Origin: an uncultured Lentisphaeria bacterium
GTDB taxonomy: Bacteria; Verrucomicrobiota; Lentisphaeria; JABSQK01; CAJWLW01
Direction: 5' to 3'
DNA length: 9,116 nucleotides
Assembly (NCBI GenBank): GCA_913042885.1
Contig: CAJWLW010000190.1
Span: 1-9,116, forward strand
In this document: piece after piece, positions 1-6,237 of the stretch
How the letters are laid out: the number at the start of each line of letters is the position of its first letter
Numbering within the stretch: position 1 is the first letter of the stretch
Notes under the pieces: generated by a model
What the model saw: the letters and a program-made list of their open reading frames with translations, nothing else
Databases searched by the model: none
Told to the model about the DNA's origin: nothing
Program-made: the position numbers and the translations under genes

Positions 1-281
1 TTCAGTGCTTCGTCCTGGTCATCGAACAGGTCGTTGCGGTCGTAATCGCGCCGTAGTCGCTCCTGATCCTCCTGTTCCGTTGCCTCGTAGCGGCGCATGC
101 GGGCGTACCACCACGCCACCAGACCGAATACAAATGCCACTTGCAGCGGCAGGCACGCCGTCTCGATTATGCGGCTGTGGGCCCAGAAAAGACTCACGCC
201 GCCGGCGATCAACAGTAGCGCCAGTGCCAGCGCCGAACCTGCCAGGCCGAGATACTCGGGTCGTTTGGATGTAGGATTCAT
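1..281 (-). CDS. Hypothetical two-helix membrane protein, N-terminal part (runs off left edge)
   Basis: An open frame begins at the ATG at 281-279 and continues past the window edge without a stop, giving 93 visible residues that start MNPTSKRPEYLGLAG. Two hydrophobic stretches, about residues 10-34 and 42-62, look like membrane helices. The first is preceded by K/R residues and the second is followed by the basic RMRRYEA. After that comes a very charged segment (EQEDQERLRRDYDRND, then an acidic DDQDEAL) that probably lies in the cytoplasm. A GAGGA-type ribosome site lies 12 nt upstream, which supports this start over a longer frame reading the same bases. The gene follows rnr on the same strand after 143 nt, so it could be read through from it. 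I recall similar two-helix proteins with a charged segment in PVC bacteria, but I cannot name a family or function. Confidence 0.6.
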   Translation of the reverse strand, partial: MNPTSKRPEYLGLAGSALALALLLIAGGVSLFWAHSRIIETACLPLQVAFVFGLVAWWYARMRRYEATEQEDQERLRRDYDRNDLFDDQDEAL

Positions 282-424
282 ATTCAGCTTCTGTCCTCGT
301 TTTCGGGTACTGCCACAATCTGCTGCCGTTACCCTACCCGCCGAAACTCAACATTCAGCGAAAAACCGCAAGGCGCATATCTTAACACAATTCGCATTCA
401 TCGCAAGACCGTTATATGGTTGAT

Positions 425-2695
425 TCAATGTCGCCGTCCACCGCGCTGCCGGGATTTGCTCCGACCCCTTTCCTTCTTTCCGGGTCGAATCGGGGGTCGG
501 CCAGACGTCCGGGTTGGTTTCTTCGCTTGCTCTGCCGCCGGTCTGACCGGGAAAAAGTCCATCAACCGGCGTTCCACGTCGACTTTGGCAATCACCACCT
601 TTACCGGTGTGCCGATACTGTAACTTTCACCGCTGCGCCGGCCCTTGAGTTCCATGCGCACCGGGTTGAAATCGAAAAAATCGTCGCGTAGTTCAGAGAC
701 ATGGATCATGCCCTGCGCCTGCACCGCAGGAATGAAGATGAAGACGCCGAAATTGCGCACGTCGATGACCACGGCGTCGTATTCCTCCAGATCCCCGCCC
801 TCCAACTGCTCGGCGAAGAAACGGATTTTCTTCATATCGACAATCTCTCGCTCTGCTTCCACTGCTTTGTCTTCGCAACGTGACGAGGCCAGGGCGGTTT
901 CCGTGAGTTGCTCGCGGCTGTACGGCGGTTTGCCGCGGTTTGCCAGGGCTTTCAGCACGCGGTGCACGATCAGATCCGGGTAGCGCCGAATCGGCGACGT
1001 AAAGTGACAGTAATGCGATTTGCCCAGCCCATAGTGCCCGACGCATTGCGCCGAATACTGGGCCCGCTTGAATGCCCGCAGCACGGCGCCGTTCCAGGCA
1101 TGGCCCTGATTGGTTCGGTCGATTTCACGCAGCACGTGCTGCAGGTTGCGGCGAAGCGTCAGGTCGCCGGCCTCGAAACCGGCCATTTGGAGCGTCTCCT
1201 CCAAATTCGCCAGCTTTTCCGGGTCCGGCTCCTCATGAATCCGATGGATCAGCAGCCGCCCGCGCTTCGTCAGTTCGCGGCACACCGCTTCATTCGCTGC
1301 CAGCATGAATTCCTCGATCAATTGATGGGCTTTGTCCGTCGTCAAGAGGATGATATCCTTGATCCGGCCGTCGGAGCCGATCTTGAACTTCACTTCGGGT
1401 ATATGCATCTCCAGCGCCCCGGTACTGAAGCGTCGACGTCGCAACGCGCCTGCGACAGTGTTGGCCTGTTGCAGCAGCTCGACGCGTTTGGCGAGGCCGG
1501 GTACAGCGGAGATCGCTTTCTGATCACCGTCCAGCGCCGACAGCGCCTGCTCGTAACTCAACCGCAACTGCGAGCGGATGACCGTCTCGGCAAACGTCGT
1601 GCGCAGGATCTCGCCTTCCCGGTTAATCGTCATGAACACCGAGAACGCCAGGCGATCCTCGTCGGGACGCAGGCTGCACAGGCCGTTCGACAACTGCTCG
1701 GGCAGCATCGGAATCACAGTGTCTGGCAGGTACACACTCGTGCCGCGCTTCGTGGCTTCTCGATCCAGCTCGGAATCGCGGCTGACAAAGTAGCTGACGT
1801 CGGCGATGTGCACGCCCAGGCGCCAGTTGCCGTCGCGGGCCTTCTCGAGTGAGATGGCGTCGTCGAAATCCTTGGCGTCCTTCGGGTCGATAGTGAAAAT
1901 GAATTTTTTCCGCAGATCCCGGCGGCGCTCGATCTCTTTTTTCGGGATCCGCGCCGACTGCGCCTGCTCCACAACCTGCGGCGGGAAGGCTTCCGGCAGA
2001 TTGAACGCCTTGATCACAGACAGCGTGTCCAGCGACGGGTCGTCTGCCGGCCCGATCACATCGATAATTTCGCCGCCCGGGCTCTGCCGTGGATCTTCCC
2101 AGTCGTTGAGGCTGACCAGTACGCGGTCGCCCAGTCGGGCGCCGCCCTTGCCCGGGACCATCACATCGTGCTTGAAACTCGCCTGCATCGGCTCGACATA
2201 AAACCATTTGGTCGCCTTGCGCAGCGTGCCGACAATCGACCGGCAGTTACGCTCCAGCACCCGGATCACGTCGCCTTCCGCCAGTTTATCGGGTTGCTGA
2301 CGTCGCCCGCGCCGGTCGATGCGGACCAGGACTTTGTCGCCGGGCAGCGCCGTGTGCGTACGGCCGGACGGCACAAACACTTCGCGCGTGCTGTTGGCCT
2401 CCGCCACAAACGCGTGGCCGGTTTTGGTAAAGGATATTGAGCCGATCAGCAAGTCGGCATCAGTCGTGCGTGCAAAGCCCTTGTGCTTGAGCTTGACGAC
2501 GATGCCGTCATCGATCATGCCGCCGATCAGGTTGGCCAGTGCATCTGCGGACTCCGCAGGCAGCGATAGCGCCTCCAGCATGCCGGCCAGATTCAGCGGT
2601 TGATAGTCCGGTGCGTCGAGCACCGCGATCACGTTGGCGCGGGAGATCGGCAAGTCTTTCTGTAGCGCGTTCTTTTTCTTCTTGTTCTTACTCAT
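425..2695 (-). CDS. rnr: Ribonuclease R (RNase II/RNB family 3'-5' exoribonuclease)
   Basis: RNase R degrades RNA processively from the 3' end, including structured RNA, in mRNA turnover and in rRNA and tmRNA quality control in the cytoplasm. The 756-residue protein has the full architecture. An N-terminal winged-helix-like region (about 18-75) follows a lysine-rich start (NKKKKN). Two cold-shock/OB domains cover about 80-145 and 155-215, and the RNB catalytic domain about 260-590. A C-terminal S1 domain (about 636-715) includes GVFIFIPAVQAQGMIHVSEL. The active site DPKDAKDFDDA places the metal-binding aspartates at D270, D276, D278 and D279. The HFTSPIRRYPDLIVHR signature is at 564-579. A basic tail of about 34 residues (GKKERGRSKSRQRGGRRH) ends the protein. 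Its length is slightly below the E. coli enzyme's 813. The start lies 9 nt after the eda stop with only a weak ribosome site, which suggests cotranscription and perhaps coupled translation. Confidence 0.95.
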   Translation of the reverse strand: MSKNKKKKNALQKDLPISRANVIAVLDAPDYQPLNLAGMLEALSLPAESADALANLIGGMIDDGIVVKLKHKGFARTTDADLLIGSISFTKTGHAFVAEANSTREVFVPSGRTHTALPGDKVLVRIDRRGRRQQPDKLAEGDVIRVLERNCRSIVGTLRKATKWFYVEPMQASFKHDVMVPGKGGARLGDRVLVSLNDWEDPRQSPGGEIIDVIGPADDPSLDTLSVIKAFNLPEAFPPQVVEQAQSARIPKKEIERRRDLRKKFIFTIDPKDAKDFDDAISLEKARDGNWRLGVHIADVSYFVSRDSELDREATKRGTSVYLPDTVIPMLPEQLSNGLCSLRPDEDRLAFSVFMTINREGEILRTTFAETVIRSQLRLSYEQALSALDGDQKAISAVPGLAKRVELLQQANTVAGALRRRRFSTGALEMHIPEVKFKIGSDGRIKDIILLTTDKAHQLIEEFMLAANEAVCRELTKRGRLLIHRIHEEPDPEKLANLEETLQMAGFEAGDLTLRRNLQHVLREIDRTNQGHAWNGAVLRAFKRAQYSAQCVGHYGLGKSHYCHFTSPIRRYPDLIVHRVLKALANRGKPPYSREQLTETALASSRCEDKAVEAEREIVDMKKIRFFAEQLEGGDLEEYDAVVIDVRNFGVFIFIPAVQAQGMIHVSELRDDFFDFNPVRMELKGRRSGESYSIGTPVKVVIAKVDVERRLMDFFPVRPAAEQAKKPTRTSGRPPIRPGKKERGRSKSRQRGGRRH

Positions 2696-2704
2696 TCAAT
2701 CATT

Positions 2705-3355
2705 CTATTCAGGCGTTGCCCGTGTATCGACCACGATCTTTCGGAATTGTTTTGCCAGATCCGTGATCCGACCCCAGTCGCCACTCTCGACTGCCTTCTT
2801 TTCGACCAGCGACGAACCGACCCCGAGCGCTTCAGCGCCGGCTTTGAGAAAACCTGCGGCAGTATCGACATTGACACCACCCGTCGGTATCATCTTAATT
2901 TGCGGCAATGGGCCTTTGAGTGACTTGATGTACGTTGGTCCGCCCACGCAGTCGCATGGAAAGACCTTGACGACATCTGCACCGGCCTCCCATGCAGTCA
3001 GCACCTCGGTCGGTGTCAGCGCGCCTGGGCAGACCACCAGGCCATAGCGCTTGACCATACGGATGACGTCGAGATTGAGCGTTGGCGTCACGATGAATTT
3101 GGCCCCGGCAAGAATCGCCAGCCGCGCGGTTTCGGCGTCGAGCACGGTGCCGGCGCCCAGCAGGATGTCGTCGGACGAAGCTGCGACATCGCGCATGATC
3201 TCGATGGCACCCGGCGTCGTCATGGTAATTTCGAGTACATTGATGCCGCCGGCTTTGATAGCGTCGACAACAGAGTGTGCGTCATCAGCCGAGTTCACTC
3301 GGATGACGGGGATCAACCCGACATCCGAAATAGTTTTCAGGATATTGTCTGGCAT
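2705..3355 (-). CDS. eda: KDPG/KHG aldolase (2-keto-3-deoxy-6-phosphogluconate aldolase family)
   Basis: This class I aldolase family cleaves 2-keto-3-deoxy-6-phosphogluconate to pyruvate and glyceraldehyde 3-phosphate in the Entner-Doudoroff and uronate pathways. The 216-residue protein is a single TIM barrel. Visible motifs are the catalytic glutamate E42 in LEITMTTPGA, GAGTV at 67-71, VTPT at 89-92, the Schiff-base lysine K130 in DVVKVFPCDCVGGP, and the phosphate loop PTGGV at 157-161. The E. coli enzyme has arginine four residues after the glutamate (R49), but this protein has T46, so the exact substrate may differ. The start at 3355 is chosen because AGGAG lies 10 nt upstream; a longer frame adds 50 residues of no family character. 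The gene is followed at once by rnr on the same strand, and a possible promoter lies about 140 nt upstream. The pairing with RNase R looks positional rather than functional. Confidence 0.93.
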   Translation of the reverse strand: MPDNILKTISDVGLIPVIRVNSADDAHSVVDAIKAGGINVLEITMTTPGAIEIMRDVAASSDDILLGAGTVLDAETARLAILAGAKFIVTPTLNLDVIRMVKRYGLVVCPGALTPTEVLTAWEAGADVVKVFPCDCVGGPTYIKSLKGPLPQIKMIPTGGVNVDTAAGFLKAGAEALGVGSSLVEKKAVESGDWGRITDLAKQFRKIVVDTRATPE

Positions 3356-3365
3356 AAGAGTGGAA

Positions 3366-3370
3366 CTCCT
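3366..3370 (-). promoter_or_regulatory. Ribosome binding site of eda
   Basis: AGGAG on the minus strand, 10 nt before the ATG at 3355. It decides the start in favour of the 216-residue form, because the upstream in-frame start at 3505 gives a 50-residue extension outside the aldolase fold. Confidence 0.7.
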
Positions 3371-3494
3371 GACCGGTGTAGATCCCAGGAGAGCCCTGGT
3401 ACGAGAGTTTATTGGGGGTGCAGAAGGAGGTTTGTCAGAAGCGGTCGCCTCATGACCTCGCAAGCGGGACGTGTTTTGTGTCTGGCCCAAACGA

Positions 3495-3524
3495 TTTATA
3501 TTCATTAAAGTAATTCGCGATCAA
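3495..3524 (-). promoter_or_regulatory. Candidate sigma70 promoter for eda-rnr
   Basis: On the minus strand, TTGATC (4 of 6 to TTGACA, at 3524-3519) and TATAAA (5 of 6 to TATAAT, at 3500-3495) are separated by 18 nt. This lies in an AT-richer patch between the divergent eda and glycosyltransferase genes. Transcription would begin near 3488 and leave a leader of roughly 130 nt. The leader includes a small hairpin (CCAGG-AGAGC-CCTGG on the plus strand near 3388-3402). This is a consensus match only. The same patch could also serve the plus-strand gene. Confidence 0.35.
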
Positions 3525-3560
3525 CGGTTATCAATAAATCACTTGGCACCGGGAACGTCG

Positions 3561-4700
3561 ATGAAAGTTCTACAGCTTCTCGAAGCTACCGGCGGCGGTG
3601 CACGCAAACACGTGCGCCAGCTCGTTTGCGGACTCCGCAGTCGCGGGCTCGAAGTCGACGTGATCGTGTCACCCAACCGCGCCGAACCTGATTTCGGTGA
3701 CGACCTGGAGGTGTTCCGCAGCCTCGGCTGCGAAGTCTTCGAAGTGCCGCTCGCCCGACTTCCGACCGCCGGTGACCACGCCGCCCACAAAGAGTTGCAG
3801 CGCATCATCCGGCTGCAGCAACCGCAGATCGTGCATGCCCACTGTTTTAAGGCCGGCTACCTCGGACGCACCGCTGCCAAGGCGGTCAGTGCCGACATTC
3901 GCACCGTCTACACGCCGCACGCCTTTGTTTTCGAGGGGCTCGGGCCGTTCATACGCACTATGGCGATCATGCTCGAACGCAAGCGCGCCGCTGTGACCGA
4001 TCTGCTGCTTTGTATTTCCGAGGCGGAAGAGGATCAGGCCCTGACCCACCGCATCGTTCCGGCGTCGCGACTGCGGGTTGCGCCCAACGGCATTCCTGCG
4101 GACTTCGCAACCCGGCTGCTGGACCGTGAAACGGTGCGCCGCGAGCTGCAGCTCGATGACGACGTGATCGCTATCGGCGTGCTGGCCCGCCTGGCGCCTC
4201 AGAAAGGACATGCGCACCTGCTCGAAGCCCTCAATATCCTGGCACCCGATGAGCGGCAGTCTCTCCAGGTGCTTTGTTTCGGCGACGGCGAACTGGAATC
4301 GGCACTGCAGCAGCGCTGCCATGAACTCGGTCTCACAGAAACCGTCCGTTTTCTCGGCTATCGGCCACAGGCCGAGCGTCTTTTGCCGGGTCTTGATTTC
4401 ACTGTGCTCCCGTCGGCCTATGAAGGCCTGTCCTACAGCTTACTCGAGTCGCTGGCTGCCGGCGTGCCGGTAGTCGCCAGCAACGTTCCTGGCAACCGTT
4501 GCGGCAGCGACGCCCCGGTCGTTTACTTCTCGACCGGCAACGCCCGTGAGCTGGCGTCCCGCATCCATGCACTGGCCTACGATAGGCATGCCCGCGGCAA
4601 GCTGGCTGCCCGGGCGCAAGCCTTCATCGCGGAAAGTTATTCGCTCGACCGGCAACTCGACGTCGTTTGCGACGCCTACAAGACCCTTATCGATGGCTGA
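3561..4700 (+). CDS. Glycosyltransferase, GT4-type (GT-B fold)
   Basis: The predicted 379-residue cytoplasmic or membrane-associated retaining glycosyltransferase would move a sugar from a nucleotide donor to a lipid or polysaccharide precursor; the acceptor cannot be read from sequence. The N-terminal Rossmann half starts MKVLQLLEATGGGARKHV, with the glycine-rich loop at 11-13 of the acceptor domain, and HAH at 92-94. The C-terminal donor half holds GVLARLAPQKG (R210 and K215, the usual phosphate-contacting pair), FGDGELE at 240-246, and the EX7E motif E288-GLSYSLL-E296 followed by AAGVPVVAS. Length is typical. The start at 3561 is chosen because the family begins here; an in-frame extension from 3471 adds 30 residues unlike the family. 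The weak GGGA upstream does not settle it. It is divergent from eda and convergent with the sugar isomerase. A possible remnant ORF overlaps its stop. Confidence 0.9.
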   Translation: MKVLQLLEATGGGARKHVRQLVCGLRSRGLEVDVIVSPNRAEPDFGDDLEVFRSLGCEVFEVPLARLPTAGDHAAHKELQRIIRLQQPQIVHAHCFKAGYLGRTAAKAVSADIRTVYTPHAFVFEGLGPFIRTMAIMLERKRAAVTDLLLCISEAEEDQALTHRIVPASRLRVAPNGIPADFATRLLDRETVRRELQLDDDVIAIGVLARLAPQKGHAHLLEALNILAPDERQSLQVLCFGDGELESALQQRCHELGLTETVRFLGYRPQAERLLPGLDFTVLPSAYEGLSYSLLESLAAGVPVVASNVPGNRCGSDAPVVYFSTGNARELASRIHALAYDRHARGKLAARAQAFIAESYSLDRQLDVVCDAYKTLIDG

Positions 4701-4779
4701 ACCGCTGACCGAATTCGAACTCACGCAAGCATTCGCGTCTTCGTGTCGGCGCCATTCTTTCGGGACAGGTCCCCTGCAT
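4693..4779 (+). pseudogene. Possible remnant of a gene once coupled to the glycosyltransferase
   Basis: An ATG at 4693 overlaps the glycosyltransferase stop (ATGGCTGA), the usual geometry of a translationally coupled downstream gene. The frame opens MAEPLTEFELTQAFASSCRR and has ordinary codon choice for about 25 codons. It then runs into sequence that codes for the C-terminus of the isomerase on the other strand; formally the frame stays open to 4881. I read the first 80-90 nt as what may be left of a gene cut off when the isomerase/SDR segment came to lie next to it. I do not recognise the product. Chance is a fair alternative for so short a stretch. Confidence 0.25.
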
Positions 4780-5489
4780 TACATCGACTCCAGCAAGTTT
4801 CGTAAAACGTGTACATTGTGGGGCAGGGCGCCGTGCGGATCGGCTTCGCCCTGGTACTCGATCGCAATCATTCCGTCGTAATCTAAAAGTACCAACTCGT
4901 TCAATATCCTGCCCAAGTCCACTTCGCCCGCGTCCAGATCACAGCCGGCGCAGTGGATGGCGCGTTCTGATATCAAGGAACGGTGCGCCGATTCATCGGG
5001 CTGCAGACGACGGAAGTTTTTCACGTGGACGTGGGCGATGCAGGGTGCCATCTCGCGCAAGGTATCAATGGGATCCTCGTCCATGATTTCCGTGCAGCCG
5101 GTATCATAGATGAGGCGAAACGCGGGCGAACCGACGGCATCGCAGATGGCGCGGCAGTCTGTTCCTTTGCCCATCAGCCCGCGGGCTGATGGCATGTCGA
5201 TGTTCTCGGCGAGCAGGGTCAGGTCGCGGGACTTGGCCAACTCGGCGCAAGCGGCCAGTCCGTCGATCATCCAGTCGCGTTGATCATCGAGGGCGTAGTC
5301 CGGCTTGACCAGCCCGGGCACATCCTTCCAATAGTCGTACATCACCTCTATCGCATCGACGTCGAGCGTGCCGAGGAAGGCGATGACGTCCTCCCTGCTC
5401 ATTGTTCCGGGCGTCGAGCGGGGCGTCAGGTTGCAGTCCCGCAAGTACCAATCGCAGTTGAAATCGATCATCGAGATTTGATTGCGCAT
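4779..5489 (-). CDS. Sugar phosphate isomerase/epimerase (xylose isomerase-like TIM barrel), apparently with internal deletion
   Basis: This family isomerises or epimerises sugars or cyclitols using a bound divalent metal in a TIM barrel. Candidate metal ligands are visible: E95 in LLAENID, D129 in LIYDTGC, H155 in HVHVKN and E211 in IAIEYQG. GEVDLGRIL (188-196) is also typical. The protein has 236 residues, against about 275-300 for the family. The first strand-helix unit (DAIEVMYDYW, 45-54) runs after only four or five residues into PGLVKPDYALDD and the helix WMIDGLAACAELA, which normally follow beta-strand 3. About 60 residues (beta2-alpha2-beta3) therefore seem to be missing at residues 54-58, near 5318-5330, in frame. 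The start at 5489 has GAGG 13 nt upstream, overlapping the stop of the SDR remnant, so the two formed an operon. It may no longer be functional. Confidence 0.75.
   Translation of the reverse strand: MRNQISMIDFNCDWYLRDCNLTPRSTPGTMSREDVIAFLGTLDVDAIEVMYDYWKDVPGLVKPDYALDDQRDWMIDGLAACAELAKSRDLTLLAENIDMPSARGLMGKGTDCRAICDAVGSPAFRLIYDTGCTEIMDEDPIDTLREMAPCIAHVHVKNFRRLQPDESAHRSLISERAIHCAGCDLDAGEVDLGRILNELVLLDYDGMIAIEYQGEADPHGALPHNVHVLRNLLESM
5171..5192. repeat. 22-bp perfect palindrome inside the isomerase gene
   Basis: The arm CCATCAGCCCG at 5171-5181 is followed directly by its exact reverse complement, making 22 bp with no spacer. The next outer pair does not match. It encodes the MPSARGLMG segment (residues 99-107) of the isomerase. 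A cruciform or a dimeric protein site is possible, but chance within a constrained coding sequence is equally possible. Confidence 0.8.
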
Positions 5490-5504
5490 GGGCCGTCTTT
5501 ATCC

Positions 5505-5905
5505 TCAGTTTCGATCCGCACTGAAATCGAAGTCACCCATCTCGGGGGCCTGGCCCTGCAGGGGCCAGCCGCCGTCGGCATAGGTAATCTGGCCGGAGAT
5601 AAATCCGCCCGCGGGACTGGCGAGAAAGACGCATGGGCCGACATAGCCCTCTCCCTCGGCGCAGCGGCGGCAGGTGTCACAGCATCCCATTTCTGTGAAA
5701 ATCCAGGGTCATATTCGAGGTTGCGCGCGTTGTTCGCCGCCGTCGGAGCAAGCCCATTGACACGGGAGCCGGGCGCCTGTTCCAGGGCGAGCTGGCGGGG
5801 CATGGATTCAAAGATTCTGCAACGTGTGCTGCGGTATCCGAGGTGTCCAGGTAATCCGCGATAGTCGCGCCAAGTCTCATGGTTGATCCGGTTGTCGAAA
5901 TTCAA
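5505..5905 (-). pseudogene. Degraded short-chain dehydrogenase/reductase (SDR), C-terminal remnant
   Basis: The remains of an NAD(P)-dependent SDR are split over more than one frame. In one frame, from 5803, MPRQLALEQAPGSRVNGLAP matches the region just after the SDR catalytic lysine, and it continues to QKWDAVTP near 5672. The match then moves to another frame at RRCAEGEGYVGPCVFLASP and ends GFISGQITYADGGW, the standard SDR C-terminus, with the stop at 5505. A one-base deletion near 5670, in a run of CCGCCGCTGC, would explain the shift. The N-terminal TGxxxGxG cofactor motif, the NAG motif and the catalytic S-Y-K residues are not found upstream. The piece from 5804 to 5905 (NFDNRINHETWRDY) is only doubtfully part of the gene. 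The stop lies 15 nt before the isomerase start, so the intact gene would have been its operon partner, oxidising or reducing a sugar or polyol. Confidence 0.75.
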
Positions 5906-6021
5906 AAAGATCGTGTCTTGCCATACAACTTGAAACTTTCTCGGAGCTTTCCAAGGTCCGAATGATGGATCATCATCTCATCAAGATTCGATGCGTTGCC
6001 CCTCTTCACATTGGGCAGTTC

Positions 6022-6035
6022 GATAAACGTTTACA
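6022..6035. promoter_or_regulatory. Candidate LacI/GalR-family operator
   Basis: GATAAACGTTTACA contains the perfect 10-bp palindrome TAAACGTTTA (6024-6033) centred on CG. It matches the LacI/GalR-family operator consensus TGTAAACGTTTACA at 12 of 14 positions. Such sites usually control sugar-use operons, and this one lies upstream of the SDR/isomerase pair on the minus strand and also upstream of the MBL-fold gene on the plus strand. No LacI-family gene is in the window. If the SDR is dead, this is probably a relic. Confidence 0.45.
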
Positions 6036-6221
6036 TTGATCGACCGACTGGCAGCAATTGCCATTATCGCGTCCTCGCGTCCATGCTGCGGCCGGCACTG
6101 ACCCACGGGATGGGCCGGCGGCATGAATGTGGCACCGGTTGAATGTACGCTGCATGCAATCGCGTGGTCAACGGATTTCGGGGACCGGGTAACCGGCGTT
6201 TTATCTGGAAAGCACTGTCGC

Positions 6222-6226
6222 AGAGG
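6222..6226 (+). promoter_or_regulatory. Ribosome binding site for the MBL-fold gene
   Basis: AGAGG lies 11 nt before the TTG at 6238. No such site precedes the in-frame ATG at 6280. This favours the TTG start, which also supplies the first beta-strand (LILLVSATT) expected for the fold. Confidence 0.5.
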
Positions 6227-6237
6227 TTATCTTCCGT

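Larger units (their letters stand above)
5906..6237. other. Gene-free stretch between the SDR remnant and the MBL-fold gene
   Basis: I find no credible coding sequence on either strand; frames here are short and show no family motifs. The stretch contains the LacI-type palindrome near 6022-6035. It also has a small GC-rich bulged hairpin near 6093-6118 (GCCGG and CCCA pairing with TGGG and CCGGC) that lacks a T-run, so it is not a terminator. Because the SDR remnant has lost its N-terminal half, part of this stretch may be former SDR promoter or 5' coding sequence worn beyond recognition. Confidence 0.5.

Noticed and set aside
19..318. 99-residue minus-strand frame over the left edge
   Set aside because: Another frame from 281 has a ribosome site, two clean membrane helices and runs past the edge; this one is Arg/Gly-rich shadow sequence.
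908..1852. Long 314-residue plus-strand frame opposite rnr
   Set aside because: It lies wholly antisense to the RNase R catalytic domain, shows no family motif, and is typical of GC-rich antisense frames.
3476..3502. Plus-strand promoter TTGTGT / TATATT for the glycosyltransferase
   Set aside because: Spacing is only 15 nt and the -35 match is poor; the overlapping minus-strand promoter is better supported.
3669..4322. 217-residue minus-strand frame opposite the glycosyltransferase
   Set aside because: Antisense shadow; the plus strand has the EX7E and R/K donor motifs.
4759..4775. GGGACAGGTCCC as a terminator between the convergent glycosyltransferase and isomerase genes
   Set aside because: The stem is only 4-5 bp with a very small loop and has no T-run on either side.
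5550..5568. 7-bp hairpin CTGGCCC-TGCAG-GGGCCAG
   Set aside because: It lies in the SDR C-terminal coding remnant (WPLQG) with no T-run, so it is probably a by-product of GC-rich codons.
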